A DNA stretch of 64,000 nt from Calendula officinalis (lineage: Eukaryota > Streptophyta > Magnoliopsida > Asterales > Asteraceae): positions 73,402,929-73,466,928 of the forward strand of contig OY970826.1 in the NCBI GenBank assembly GCA_963853835.1. Reading direction: 5' to 3'. The translations under genes and the position numbers were made by a program. This document shows, piece after piece, positions 44,451 to 59,164 of this stretch. The notes beneath the pieces are model-generated. The model worked only from the letters and a program-made list of their open reading frames with translations, was not told the origin of the DNA and searched no databases. Numbering within the stretch: position 1 is the first letter of the stretch; each line of letters begins with the position of its first letter.

Positions 44451-44741
44451 TTTTTTATTTTTGTGGTGTTTAAGATGTTACCCAAAATAGAAATAAGATT
44501 AAGTCTAAAGACTTTATACTCAGTAGTCCTAAACCCTTTAATAAAGAGTAAGATACGGAACAAACACTAAGTTAAATATTGTAATAACAATAGTAGATGG
44601 ATTGAAATGTAAACAGTTAATAGTTAGTTTACTAGCAAAATAGGTATGTGAGATTAAGTCAGTATATTGAGAGTTGCTAATGAGAATGCCGATCATAAAC
44701 TCTTGAGAAATTAATGGAAATACGGCTTCTCTCTGATATGG
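44451..44741. other. Intergenic, nothing recognised
   Basis: AT-rich sequence without a coding frame or recognised repeat. Confidence 0.35.
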
Positions 44742-44749
44742 GTTTTAAT

Positions 44750-44952
44750 TTTTTTGAACGGCAAGTTAGTAGTTTGTGGTTCGAGCTTAGAGAGTGACAT
44801 CACAAGGGGCAGTATGTTATCTCTCGAACCCTCCACCTATGGGGAATAAACCACACATCCACGACGGAACTTGAACCCATGACCTAGGTCATGGACAACA
44901 CCTTATGTTTTCCACCAATACCATTAGGCTAGAAGCCTTGGATCATGTGTGT
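44750..44952 (-). mobile_element. tRNA-derived SINE
   Basis: The minus strand has A box TAGCCTAATGG (44931-44921) and B box GGGTTCAAGTTCC (44878-44866), an A-run at its 3' end, and flanking GTTTTAAT (44742-44749, 44953-44960). Confidence 0.75.
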
Positions 44953-44960
44953 GTTTTAAT

Positions 44961-45156
44961 AGTGTTTTAAATTTAGGAACGAATTGTCAAATCGTTCACA
45001 CACGAGAATTTCAATGTTAATATTAATTAGTATATAAACACACAAGAGCATTGTATCGACAAAATTGTATAGACTAATGCTAAAACCGAAACTTATATCA
45101 AACCCTATGAAAATGATAGCTAAATTTCATTCCTACTATTGTTTAGGCAAAATAAA

Positions 45157-45188
<32 letters not shown>

Positions 45189-45809
45189 AGGTTTAACTAA
45201 ATTAAACTAAACTAAATAACTATGTTATTATCTTCAAAAGTATCAACTCAAATAAAGTTATACTAGCTATCAAAGAAAAAATCACATTAAGAAAGGCATT
45301 CATATGATAGTCATACGTCCACAGAGCATGTGTTTAAGGTCTTTTACTCAACATAAAGCATTGCTCCTGTATTACAAGTACGGTCGACTTGTAATAAAGG
45401 ATAAAAGTATAATAACCTCGTAGTAATTGTCTTCAGCCCAACATCCCAAGTTGGTTCATGGTCATATATCAGACTATTTTGTTAATACACATACTTAACA
45501 ACAATGTAACCAAGTAAATGAAAAAAAATTCTAATACTATGATACTATCAAACAAGTCACAGTTTCTCATATTTTGACAGTTGAATGTAATTGAATTTCG
45601 ATACTTCTAAATGGTCCACCAAGTAGTCGCCACAATCACTTGAATTCCAGTCTCGTAATCATTTGCATTACGAAGACTATCAATCCACGATGTTCATGCT
45701 GAATACGACACCATGTTTGAAAAATATGTGTCACACCATACACTAATTAGACACCATACATGTATAAAACGTGTGTCACACCATACACTAATTAGACTAT
45801 CAATACACT
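44961..45809. other. Intergenic with microsatellite and small duplication
   Basis: Contains an (ATA)n microsatellite at about 45157-45187 and a two-copy 42-bp duplication near 45730-45795 (GTGTCACACCATACACTAAT). No gene recognised. Confidence 0.5.
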
Positions 45810-45814
45810 AATAA

Positions 45815-48800
45815 TGTAACACCCCGAGACCCGGCCTAGCATTTTTAAAGTTGTCGGTAAGTTATTTTATTATTTATAATTTTATAGAATTTTATTTGAT
45901 TTATTAGAATTTTTAACCACGGGGTTAAAAATTAGCAAAACTGAGATAGATATATATTAGTATGATTTTTATATATCTGGGTCCACTTTTGAACCGGGTT
46001 TCTAGTGATATTTTTAGTTTTATTATCAGAGTTCATTTAGGGTTCCAAATTAAACATCGTATTTTAGAATAATACTGATTTATTAAAAAGATATGACCAT
46101 TTTTTGTTGGGCACGTGTTATGTGATGTGGGTTTTGGAAAGTTTGTCTCAATCTCAATCTCATAATCTCTCTCTCGTCTCTGCTCTCGTTTAACACACAC
46201 AAAACACACACAAATATAAGAAACTTTGATTTGAGCTTGAATCTTTGAAGTTGTTTGACCAAATTTCGAAATTGAAGCTTCCAACTAGTAAGTAATCTTC
46301 TCTTTTGATTAGGATTAGAAGTTCTTGAGTAGTCTTGCTTATTTGAAGAATTAGGGTTTAGTGTTCTTGGTGGGTTTTGATCAAAAATCCGAAATTGATG
46401 ATTTCTATGGAATGGATTATAGTAGTGAAGTGTTATAGATGCTATATGAATGATTAAATCATCCAAATTAAACCTAATTCATAAATTATGATTATTGGTC
46501 AAGAACCCTAATTTTGGAGATGATGATTTCTGTGAATTTGTGATTGTTTAAGATTGTAATTAGTGTTATAATTGTGTTAGAAACTAGTTATAACATTAAA
46601 GTAATTGTTTGATAATGTTTAGACAAAAATTAGTAAGTTGTAAAATTGTGTAGTTTGACTTTTGAAAAGTCAAATCTGGATTTGATGAAGATGAGATTTG
46701 ATTGTATGCATTTCTTAAATTAGTTATGAAGTTATGATGGTATGAATTCATATGTTGATATGTTATAGTTAAGAATCGGGTCTTGGCCCGTTTGGGCCAA
46801 ATTAGTACCTTAGATGTGCAATTACAAGTTAGATGTTGAATTTGACTTTTGTGGAGTCAAAATACTTGTTTGTGCAGAATTTTGGGTATGTGTAATGGTA
46901 TAGAATTGAGTTTGAAGTTTATGTATATTTTGACTTGAAATGGTACCTTAATTGTGAAAGGGTAAGAAATTGGTCGAAATTGACTTGTCAAAGTCAAAAC
47001 TGGAAATTGACTTAGTCTATGATTGGTTAATTAATCTTAAAATAGTATTTTGATATTAAATGAGGATATGATATAAGGTTGTTTAGGGTGGTGGATAAAA
47101 GATGAGATTTCGACCCGTTTGGGCTAAAATAATAGTATGTTGTTAAAGATGTTAGACTTTGACTTTGATGAAGTCAAAGTGGTAATTGTATGGTAATTGG
47201 AAGGTTTTAAAGTAATTGGTCGGTATTTAGGATTCTAGTAGATAAAAATCGTATTTTGACTCGTTTGGGCCAAAATGATTATAAATTGCATAAAGTGTTG
47301 CATTTCAGGACAGCTTGCTGTCCTTATGTTCAGGTCCGTTTTCGACCTTGTTCGGGACAGAATCCGGGCTCCGGGTCTTCTGGGATGTTGTAGCCTGATG
47401 AGTTAGCTTTCCATGGCCGCTGACCGCTCGTCAATAGGACTTACGGTTTGTGAGTTACGACAATTTTCGTGAAGTGTCGCAGTGCTGAAACACTGTGTGT
47501 TTCTGCAGTGTTGTGAGGCAGTTTCGAGGCCTTTAGGGTCAGATTCGAGCCGAGCATTCTGAATAGGAGTTGTAGCATTATGAGTCTAGAGTAAGCTGTG
47601 AAAAGTTGGTAAAAAAAAGATAAACGGTTTGAAAGTTATGGCAGTTACAGTGAGCTGTCGCGGGTTTGACAGATTCTGGGTTTCCTCTATAGTCATACTT
47701 TAAATGGTTGACTTTGTATTAGGTCAAATCTGGGATTTTATTATTAATTGGATGATAATTATGATTTGGTATTTGTATTGTGAATTAATCGTAATAGTAA
47801 GGTAATAAAAATGGGCTTTTGACCCGTTTGGGTATTTTTGGTTAAAATGGACCAACTGTGTAAGTTTTGATCAGGCTTGACTTTGTTGAGTCAAAGTGTC
47901 AATGTGCAGAATTGTACTGTAGATTTTGAGTTAGTACACTTGTTGTTATATCTTTATAGTGTATTGTGCAGTTTTACACATTTGGGTCAAATGATTACTA
48001 ATTGGGGTGTTACTTGTGATTGCAGGAAAGGGAAAAGAGGCTCAGTGATATTAGACAACTGAGTGGAAAGAGACTTGGCAAAGGTGAGTGGATTTATATC
48101 CTTTGTATTGTTTAAATTGCAATGGTTTTGGTTGCAATTGAAAGTGTTTAGTGTTGATCAGTTAGTGCTGATCAGTTAGTTCTGACCCAGTTAGTGCTGA
48201 TCAGTTAGTGCTGACCCCGTTAGTGCTAATCAGTTAGTGTTGATCAGTTAGTGTTGATGAGTTAGTGTTGATCAGTTAGTGCTGATCAGTTAGTGCTGAT
48301 TTAGTTAGTGTTGATCCGTTCGTACTGCTCCCTTATTTCTGGACCAGTATTAGTAGTATAATGATAATTAACTGGTTATGTGTTAATTGAATGATATGTG
48401 CACATGGAATCTGATATGTGCACATGAAAAAGTATAGAGGCAGCTTGACTGGGTGGCTGGGCTTTCGTTTACTGTTAGATAACGGTAATTGTACCTTGGC
48501 ATATTCGTTGTGTCTTAAGGAAGCTTTACCATTGCTAATGAGTAAAGGGCTATCGGTAAGCTGTTGTTAGGCCCACAACAGTTGTAAGGTTCCGCAAAAC
48601 CGCCGTACCTCTCGTTATATGTGATTAAGTGATAGAGATTGTGAATCTGTGAAGATTGTGAATCTGTGAAGATTGTGAATCTGTGAAGATTGTGAATCTG
48701 CGAAGATTGTGAATCGAGATTGTTGTATTTATACAATATCTTTGGTTATATTTTCATTCACTTAGCTTTGTGCTAATCCCCCACTATGTTGAATCTTTTA

Positions 48801-49052
48801 CAGGTTGTAGATGGATGAGTCTTTCGGAGATTAAGATTAGGAATGATTGACCAGGACTTAAAGAAATGATTTTGATGTTGAGCCGTAATGTTAAGTAACA
48901 CTATTTCGGAAAGTTAACTTTTGCAAAATTATATATCTTATGTTTTTTTATAACTTGTGAATAACAAGTTATATATATGTAATTTTGAAACGCTTCCGCA
49001 TTTGTTGTAAAAAAAAAAAAAAAAAAAATGGTTCAGATTTTGAGGTGTTACA
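45815..49052 (+). repeat. LTR 1 of the array
   Basis: 3238 bp, TGTAACACCCC to GAGGTGTTACA. It contains a GTTAGTGCTGATCA-type short repeat (about 48145-48320), a 17-bp GATTGTGAATCTGTGAA repeat (about 48637-48720) and a poly-A tract near 49009-49028. Confidence 0.95.
48145..48320 (+). repeat. GATCAGTTAGTGCT short tandem repeat inside array LTRs
   Basis: About a dozen degenerate copies of a 13-15 bp unit GTTAGTGCTGATCA. The same block occurs in LTR 2 (about 54818-54993) and LTR 3 (about 61495-61670). Confidence 0.85.
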
Positions 49053-52000
49053 ATTTGGTATCAGAGCCTTGATTTGGCGGTGTGTACACAGTTAGGTGTA
49101 GCATTCCCAAATCTTGGCTCAAGTTTGGTCAAACATTCCTAGTGTGTGGGGATTAGGAAAGTGTGATTAGTATGTTAGAGGTTAGTATGTAGGTACTAAC
49201 GGTTTAAACTAAAAATTTGTGAGATGTTGTGATTGAGTTTACAGGTATGACAGATAAAGAGAACCCGACCCCCTTGACCTCAACATATAGAGGTACATCA
49301 GGTAATAATGAAGAAATAGACATACTAGAGCATGTACATGAGTTGGAAAATCAGATGCAGGGGCTTAGAAATGCGGTTCATGAGTTACAACAATAAATTC
49401 AAAGTGTACGAACAGAGACTCCTCCAGTTATAACTATTCAGTTGGTGATATCTCTAATACCATACTTTTAAACTTTACATTTTAGTCAACACAATTTCAA
49501 TCTTATTATCCTTTTCCACCTCAAGGACCATATCCATATTATAACTTGAACTTTCTATCGCATTTGAGTTTGAATCTATCGTATGCTTGCAAACAATTAG
49601 TGGATTATAATATTTGGGAGTTCGTATCAAGACAAGAATTATAAACAACACTATAGGGAATTTGAGAAAGCCTGAATAGGAAAAAGTTTATTGATCTAGA
49701 TGACCGAGGGAATGAAAGTTGAGGAGATGATTAGATATTTCAACGAAAAGTTGAAAGTTGTGAAACAGTGGTTAACCGATGAGCTCTCATAGGTGCAATA
49801 CTTTACTAGGGTCTTTTAGTCAGAATACGAGAGTACTTTTGGATTAGCCGAATCATTACCCAGTCTTTTGCCCCGGATAAAGCTATTGAGGATAACATCA
49901 AATTCCAAGAAAAGAGTTATAAGGATGAAATACTTATGAAAAAAAATAAAATAAAATCAGAGTTAGATCATACGGTACACAACAAAATAGAAGGTTGATG
50001 AGAAACTAAAAACAGGGAATCAAGACCATAATTCAACAGTTGGTGGTATTAATCAGAATTTGCGAGGGTGCAATAATTGTAGATCTTCTCATTCAGACTT
50101 TTGTACTTTCCAAATTATACGATGTGTATGATGTGGACTAGTCAGCCATAAAGTAAAAGATTGTGGGTATCTTACTGGTGTATGTTGGAATTGTCTGAAG
50201 TGGGAATAGATTGAGTGATTGTCCTTTGGAAAAACAAAAAGACTAGGTCAAGGAATGGGGCGGTCGGGAGATCGTCATTTTCGAGCTAAAAGAAAAAAAA
50301 TGCTATTTCACTTGGGAATGGAGCTTACAGGATGACGGCGGATGATGCTACCGTCACTGTTGATGATATTACGGGTATGTTTTCGATAAACTTAATACTT
50401 TGCTTATGTCACGTAATATTAGAGCAAATTGTTTATGTATGTTATGTGAAAATATGTGATATGTTGAAATTAATTGCTTTGTTGTTCCTTTACTTCATGG
50501 AGAAGTGAAGATGCTTGATGGTATCATGATTTCGGTCACAATATCTGTGATTGAAGTTGAATTTGATTTTCATAATAATTATTGTAAGGATTCCTGAAAA
50601 ATGACAAAAGAAAAACTTCTCCCATCGTAACCGGTGTAGGATTAAAGATCAGGCCCAGGATTCGAGTCAAATTGACCTTCCCTCTCATTGATGTAATCAT
50701 AAATATATATTGTGTGGTCCGGGTGGGACTAGTGTTTAGAGTAAAGGAATATGTAATCATTACCGTGGCCTGTCGGGTCACACATAGTGACTTGCGGGGT
50801 GTGAGTTGCTCATTAAGTGTTCGTGTTATTCAATTTTGGAGCAAATAGCTCATTTTATGTTTTGTGTAAATTGTGATAAGTTAAAATTGAGTGAAGATGA
50901 TAGGTTGTATGTCGGCTTCCGTCACAATATATGTGACTATAGATTAACTTGAATATAATAGTAATTATTGTAAACCCCTGAAATATAAAGCTTATAATTA
51001 TAATTGATGTAATTATAGACGTTGGCTGAATAGTCTAAGTTAGACTAGAACTTGGTATAAGAAAGAGGAAATTTTTACCGTAACATGTTGTGTCGCATGT
51101 AGTGACTTGTAGAGTGACGACCAATTGTATTCGACCAATATGTGTGATTTGGTGTTTGCTTTTGTAATGGATGTTAGAAATGAAGGATATATAACTATAG
51201 CTACTCGGTTATCTTTGAAATCATATGGAGTATGAAGTTATGAAATTAGATGATTTGTTACCTAAGCTGAATGTGAAGTAGGAAAATTGACTTAATGAAT
51301 CTAGATTGGCGATTATTTCGGGTTGTTTTGTGGATTATAGATTGGTAAAATCCTCAACATGCTATAAAATTGGATTTAATTATGAAAACTACTTGATAGA
51401 AGTGTTAGACAAGATGAGACTGGACGCTGTTTCATGTGGTATTTGATGCAAATTTTGATTAAGAAAGATATAATTTGAAATTTAGTGGATTCTGATCGTA
51501 AGTTTGATAACGGTGATTCAAAATTTTGAGTATCGAGACAAGGTTAGATCGTAATAGTGTATGAAATTTCGATGGAATAATGAACGGGATGTAAAAGTTA
51601 TAGAATTTGAAATGATTGTTGTGACCGTAAGTAAGGAAATTTTGAGATTGTCTATGTTTTAAGATTATTAAAAGACATGTGAAGGATTATCTTAACTATA
51701 ACTTGGGATTTATAATTGTTGTTATGCCTTAAAACTATGGAGACCTTATTGATTAATATGAGATGCATCGTTTACGCAGACCACAAAAGTATGTATACTA
51801 TTATAAAGGAGATGATTAGAATGTATTAGAGGATTATGGATTTTAAAAGTGAAGAAAAGTTGTTAATGCCTATGGTTGGATTTGTAAAGAAATTATAGAC
51901 AGTACTTAGTTTGGAACAAGTTGAGATAGTTTTGAGTTTGGATTGACTAGAATTATGTCAAGATTTATTTCATAAATGATTTCGATGATGTTAAGAGAAT

Positions 52001-52487
52001 GGAGGAACCGTATGGGGTTTTATTACATGAATAAAGAAAACATTATTGCCTATGCTTCGAGATACAAGAAATCAAGAGAAAGTAACTATTTTATGTGAAT
52101 TAGAACAAATTCGAAGGTAGGGATGAAATAAAATTTTAACAAAAATAAATTGATTTGATAATTTAGAGGATTAAAGATTAATCAATATCATATTGGGTAC
52201 CGATATTTGAGAGTTTTTAAATTTGACTTTATTTGTGATTTAAAGAAAGAAAGATGATAAATGTTGCACAACTTGTTGGATGAGTTCATAATTGTGCACC
52301 GATTAAAAGAAATTGTCAAATACTGATTGACGTAGTTGGAATATTTAGAGTTCTCAAGTGGGTATGAGAACATTGTGAGGATAATAGTTTGATGTGATGA
52401 ATTAAGACTAAGAAAAAAAAACTGTTAATTGATTAGTTTGAGTATGATCAGATTCCGAGGACGGAATCTTTTTAAGGGGGGTAGATT
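49053..52487 (+). pseudogene. Decayed gag-pol interior 1 of the array
   Basis: The primer site TTGGTATCAGAGCC is at about 49055-49068. A gag start at 49247 (MTDKENPTPL) ends after 49 codons at TAA 49394-49396. Knuckle remnants CNNCRSSHSDFC and CGLVSHKVKDCG lie near 50070-50165. A protease-region start (MTADDATVTVDDITGMF) lies near 50330. An RNase H remnant (IAYASRYKKSRESNYF) lies near 52040. No catalytic RT motif or integrase could be followed. The polypurine tract AAGGGGGG lies near 52474-52481. It is non-autonomous. Confidence 0.85.
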
Positions 52488-55400
52488 TGTAACACCCCGA
52501 GACCCGGCCTAGCATTTTTAAAGTTGTCGGTAAGTTATTTTATTATTTATAATTTTATAGAATTTTATTTGATTTATTAGAATTTTTAACCACGGGGTTA
52601 AAAATTAGCAAAACTGAGATAGATATATATTAGTATGATTTTTATATATCTGGGTCCACTTTTGAACCGGGTTTCTAGTGATATTTTTAGTTTTATTATC
52701 AGAGTTCATTTAGGGTTCCAAATTAAACATCGTATTTTAGAATAATACTGATTTATTAAAAAGATATGACCATTTTTTGTTGGGCACGTGTTATGTGATG
52801 TGGGTTTTGGAAAGTTTGTCTCAATCTCAATCTCATAATCTCTCTCTCGTCTCTGCTCTCGTTTAACACACACAAAACACACACAAATATAAGAAACTTT
52901 GATTTGAGCTTGAATCTTTGAAGTTGTTTGACCAAATTTCGAAATTGAAGCTTCCAACTAGTAAGTAATCTTCTCTTTTGATTAGGATTAGAAGTTCTTG
53001 AGTAGTCTTGCTTATTTGAAGAATTAGGGTTTAGTGTTCTTGGTGGGTTTTGATCAAAAATCCGAAATTAATGATTTCTATGGAATGGATTATAGTAGTG
53101 AAGTGTTATAGATGCTATATGAATGATTAAATCATCCAAATTAAACCTAATTCATAAATTATGATTATTGGTCAAGAACCCTAATTTTGGAGATGATGAT
53201 TTCTGTGAATTTGTGATTGTTTAAGATTGTAATTAGTGTTATAATTGTGTTAGAAACTAGTTATAACATTAAAGTAATTGTTTGATAATGTTTAGACAAA
53301 AATTAGTAAGTTGTAAAATTGTGTAGTTTGACTTTTGAAAAGTCAAATCTGGATTTGATGAAGATGAGATTTGATTGTATGCATTTCTTAAATTAGTTTT
53401 GAAGTTATGATGGTATGAATTCATATGTTGATATGTTATAGTTAAGAATCGGGTCTTGGCCCGTTTGGGCCAAATTAGTACCTTAGATGTGCAATTACAA
53501 GTTAGATGTTGAATTTGACTTTTGTGGAGTCAAAATACTTGTTTGTGCAGAATTTTGGGTATGTGTAATGGTATAGAATTGAGTTTGAAGTTTATGTATA
53601 TTTTGACTTGAAATGGTACCTTAATTGTGAAAGGGTAAGAAATTGGTCGAAATTGACTTGTCAAAGTCAAAACTGGAAATTGACTTAGTCTATGATTGGT
53701 TAATTAATCTTAAAATAGTATTTTGATATTAAATGAGGATATGATATAAGGTTGTTTAGGGTGGTGGATAAAAGATGAGATTTCGACCCGTTTGGGCTAA
53801 AATAATAGTATGTTGTTAAAGATGTTAGACTTTGACTTTGATGAAGTCAAAGTGGTAATTGTATGGTAATTGGAAGGTTTTAAAGTAATTGGTCGGTATT
53901 TAGGATTCTAGTAGATAAAAATCGTATTTTGACTCGTTTGGGCCAAAATGATTATAAATTGCATAAAGTGTTGCATTTCAGGACAGCTTGCTGTCCTTAT
54001 GTTCAGGTCCGTTTTCGACCTTGTTCGGGACAGAATCCGGGCTCCGGGTCTTCTGGGATGTTGTAGCCTGATGAGTTAGCTTTCCATGGCCGCTGACCGC
54101 TCGTCAATAGGACTTACGGTTTGTGAGTTACGACAATTTTCGTGAAGTGTCGCAGTGCTGAAACACTGTGTGTTTCTGCAGTGTTGTGAGGCAGTTTCGA
54201 GGCCTTTAGGGTCAGATTCGAGCCGAGCATTCTGAGTAGGAGTTGTAGCATTATGAGTCTAGAGTAAGCTGTGAAAAGTTGGTAAAAAAAAGATAAACGG
54301 TTTGAAAGTTATGGCAGTTACAGTGAGCTGTCGCGGGTTTGACGGATTCTGGGTTTCCTCTATAGTCATACTTTAAATGGTTGACTTTGTATTAGGTCAA
54401 ATCTGGGATTTTATTATTAATTGGATGATAATTATGATTTGGTATTTGTATTGTGAATTAATCGTAATAGTAAGGTAATAAAAATGGGCTTTTGACCCGT
54501 TTGGGTATTTTTGGTTAAAATGGACCAACTGTGTAAGTTTTGATCAGGCTTGACTTTGTTGAGTCAAAGTGTCAATGTGCAGAATTGTAGTGTAGATTTT
54601 GAGTTAGTACACTTGTTGTTATATCTTTATAGTGTATTGTGCAGTTTTACACATTTGGGTCAAATGATTACTAATTGGGGTGTTACTTGTGATTGCAGGA
54701 AAGGGAAAAGAGGCTCAGTGATATTAGACAACTGAGTGGAAAGAGACTTGGCAAAGGTGAGTGGATTTATAACCTTTGTATTGTTTAAATTGCAATGGTT
54801 TTGGTTGCAATTGAAAGTGTTTAGTGTTGATCAGTTAGTGCTGATCAGTTAGTTCTGACCCAGTTAGTGCTGATCAGTTAGTGCTGACCCCGTTAGTGCT
54901 AATCAGTTAGTGTTGATCAGTTAGTGTTGATGAGTTAGTGTTGATCAGTTAGTGCTGATCAGTTAGTGCTGATTTAGTTAGTGTTGATCCGTTCGTACTG
55001 CTCCCTTATTTCTGGACCAGTATTAGTAGTATAATGATAATTAACTGGTTATGTGTTAATTGAATGATATGTGCACATGGAATCTGATATGTGCACATGA
55101 AAAAGTATAGAGGCAGCTTGACTGGGTGGCTGAGCTTTCGTTTACTGTTAGATAACGGTAATTGTACCTTGGCATATTCGTTGTGTCTTAAGGAAGCTTT
55201 ACCATTGCTAATGAGTAAAGGGCTATCGGTAAGCTGTTGTTAGGCCCACAACAGTTGTAAGGTTCCGCAAAACCGCCGTACCTCTCGTTATATGTGATTA
55301 AGTGATAGAGATTGTGAATCTGTAAAGATTGTGAATCTGTGAAGATTGTGAATCTGTGAAGATTGTGAATCTGCGAAGATTGTGAATCGAGATTGTTGTA

Positions 55401-55729
55401 TTTATACAATATCTTTGGTTATATTTTCATTCACTTAGCTTTGTGCTAATCCCCCACTATGTTGAATCTTTTACAGGTTGTAGATGGATGAGTCTTTCGG
55501 AGATTAAGATTAGGAATGATTGACCAGGACTTAAAGAAATGATTTTGATGTTGAGCCGTAATGTTAAGTAACACTATTTCGGAAAGTTAACTTTTGCAAA
55601 ATTATATATCTTATGTTTTTTTATAACTTGTGAATAACAAGTTATATATATGTAATTTTGAAACGCTTCCGCATTTGTTGTAAAAAAAAAAAAAAAAAAA
55701 AAAAATGGTTCAGATTTTGAGGTGTTACA
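52488..55729 (+). repeat. LTR 2 (shared, middle) of the array
   Basis: 3242 bp, same ends as LTR 1. It has a handful of private substitutions against LTR 1 and LTR 3 and a longer poly-A tract (near 55682-55705). Confidence 0.95.
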
Positions 55730-58700
55730 ATTTGGTATCAGAGCCTTGATTTGGCGGTGTGTACACAGTTAGGTGTAGCATTCCCAAATCTTGGCTCAAG
55801 TTTGGTCAAACATTCCTAGTGTGTGGGGATTAGGAAAGTGTGATTAGTATGTTAGAGGTTAGTATGTAGGTACTAACGGTTTAAACTAAAAATTTGTGAG
55901 ATGTTGTGATTGAGTTTACAGGTATGACAGATAAAGAGAACCCGACCCCCTTGACCTCAACATATAGAGGTACATCAGGTAATAATGAAGAAATAGACAT
56001 ACTAGAGCATGTACATGAGTTGGAAAATCAGATGCAGGGGCTTAGAAATGCGGTTCATGAGTTACAACAATAAATTCAAAGTGTACGAACAGAGACTCCT
56101 CCAGTTATAACTATTCAGTTGGTGATATCTCTAATACCATACTTTTAAACTTTACATTTTAGTCAACACAATTTCAATCTTATTATCCTTTTCCACCTCA
56201 AGGACCATATCCATATTATAACTTGAACTTTCTATCGCATTTGAGTTTGAATCTATCGTATGCTTGCAAACAATTAGTGGATTATAATATTTGGGAGTTC
56301 GTATCAAGACAAGAATTATAAACAACACTATAGGGAATTTGAGAAAGCCTGAATAGGAAAAAGTTTATTGATCTAGATGACCGAGGGAATGAAAGTTGAG
56401 GAGATGATTAGATATTTCAACGAAAAGTTGAAAGTTGTGAAACAGTGGTTAACCGATGAGCTCTCATAGGTGCAATACTTTACTAGGGTCTTTTAGTCAG
56501 AATACGAGAGTACTTTTGGATTAGCCGAATCATTACCCAGTCTTTTGCCCCGGATAAAGCTATTGAGGATAACATCAAATTCCAAGAAAAGAGTTATAAG
56601 GATGAAATACTTATGAAAAAAAATAAAATAAAATCAGAGTTAGATCATACGGTACACAACAAAATAGAAGGTTGATGAGAAACTAAAAACAGGGAATCAA
56701 GACCATAATTCAACAGTTGGTGGTATTAATCAGAATTTGCGAGGGTGCAATAATTGTAGATCTTCTCATTCAGACTTTTGTACTTTCCAAATTATACGAT
56801 GTGTATGATGTGGACTAGTCAGCCATAAAGTAAAAGATTGTGGGTATCTTACTGGTGTATGTTGGAATTGTCTGAAGTGGGAATAGATTGAGTGATTGTC
56901 CTTTGGAAAAACAAAAAGACTAGGTCAAGGAATGGGGCGGTCGGGAGATCGTCATTTTCGAGCTAAAAGAAAAAAAATGCTATTTCACTTGGGAATGGAG
57001 CTTACAGGATGACGGCGGATGATGCTACCGTCACTGTTGATGATATTACGGGTATGTTTTCGATAAACTTAATACTTTGCTTATGTCACGTAATATTAGA
57101 GCAAATTGTTTATGTATGTTATGTGAAAATATGTGATATGTTGAAATTAATTGCTTTGTTGTTCCTTTACTTCATGGAGAAGTGAAGATGCTTGATGGTA
57201 TCATGATTTCGGTCACAATATCTGTGATTGAAGTTGAATTTGATTTTCATAATAATTATTGTAAGGATTCCTGAAAAATGACAAAAGAAAAACTTCTCCC
57301 ATCGTAACCGGTGTAGGATTAAAGATCAGGCCCAGGATTCGAGTCAAATTGACCTTCCCTCTCATTGATGTAATCATAAATATATATTGTGTGGTCCGGG
57401 TGGGACTAGTGTTTAGAGTAAAGGAATATGTAATCATTACCGTGGCCTGTCGGGTCACACATAGTGACTTGCGGGGTGTGAGTTGCTCATTAAGTGTTCG
57501 TGTTATTCAATTTTGGAGCAAATAGCTCATTTTATGTTTTGTGTAAATTGTGATAAGTTAAAATTGAGTGAAGATGATAGGTTGTATGTCGGCTTCCGTC
57601 ACAATATATGTGACTATAGATTAACTTGAATATAATAGTAATTATTGTAAACCCCTGAAATATAAAGCTTATAATTATAATTGATGTAATTATAGACGTT
57701 GGCTGAATAGTCTAAGTTAGACTAGAACTTGGTATAAGAAAGAGGAAATTTTTACCGTAACATGTTGTGTCGCATGTAGTGACTTGTAGAGTGACGACCA
57801 ATTGTATTCGACCAATATGTGTGATTTGGTGTTTGCTTTTGTAATGGATGTTAGAAATGAAGGATATATAACTATAGCTACTCGGTTATCTTTGAAATCA
57901 TATGGAGTATGAAGTTATGAAATTAGATGATTTGTTACCTAAGCTGAATGTGAAGTAGGAAAATTGACTTAATGAATCTAGATTGGCGATTATTTCGGGT
58001 TGTTTTGTGGATTATAGATTGGTGAAATCCTCAACATGCTATAAAATTGGATTTAATTATGAAAACTACTTGATAGAAGTGTTAGACAAGATGAGACTGG
58101 ACGCTGTTTCATGTGGTATTTGATGCAAATTTTGATTAAGAAAGATATAATTTGAAATTTAGTGGATTCTGATCGTAAGTTTGATAACGGTGATTCAAAA
58201 TTTTGAGTATCGAGACAAGGTTAGATCGTAATAGTGTATGAAATTTCGATGGAATAATGAACGGGATGTAAAAGTTATAGAATTTGAAATGATTGTTGTG
58301 ACCGTAAGTAAGGAAATTTTGAGATTGTCTATGTTTTAAGATTATTAAAAGACATGTGAAGGATTATCTTAACTATAACTTGGGATTTATAATTGTTGTT
58401 ATGCCTTAAAACTATGGAGACCTTATTGATTAATATGAGATGCATCGTTTACGCAGACCACAAAAGTATGTATACTATTATAAAGGAGATGATTAGAATG
58501 TATTAGAGGATTATGGATTTTAAAAGTGAAGAAAAGTTGTTAATGCCTATGGTTGGATTTGTAAAGAAATTATAGACAGTACTTAGTTTGGAACAAGTTG
58601 AGATAGTTTTGAGTTTGGATTGACTAGAATTATGTCAAGATTTATTTCATAAATGATTTCGATGATGTTAAGAGAATGGAGGAACCGTATGGGGTTTTAT

Positions 58701-59164
58701 TACATGAATAAAGAAAACATTATTGCCTATGCTTCGAGATACAAGAAATCAAGAGAAAGTAACTATTTTATGTGAATTAGAACAAATTCGAAGGTAGGGA
58801 TGAAATAAAATTTTAACAAAAATAAATTGATTTGATAATTTAGAGGATTAAAGATTAATCAATATCATATTGGGTACCGATATTTGAGAGTTTTTAAATT
58901 TGACTTTATTTGTGATTTAAAGAAAGAAAGATGATAAATGTTGCACAACTTGTTGGATGAGTTCATAATTGTGCACCGATTAAAAGAAATTGTCAAATAC
59001 TGATTGACGTAGTTGGAATATTTAGAGTTCTCAAGTGGGTATGAGAACATTGTGAGGATAATAGTTTGATGTGATGAATTAAGACTAAGAAAAAAAAACT
59101 GTTAATTGATTAGTTTGAGTATGATCAGATTCCGAGGACGGAATCTTTTTAAGGGGGGTAGATT
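55730..59164 (+). pseudogene. Decayed gag-pol interior 2 of the array
   Basis: Same length as interior 1 and carries the same stops and frameshifts. The only substitution I noticed is GGTAAAATCC to GGTGAAATCC near 58022. The decay therefore preceded the duplication. Confidence 0.88.

Noticed and set aside
48145..48320. CRISPR-like direct repeats
   Set aside because: Plant nuclear LTR, degenerate 13-15 bp units with no spacers.
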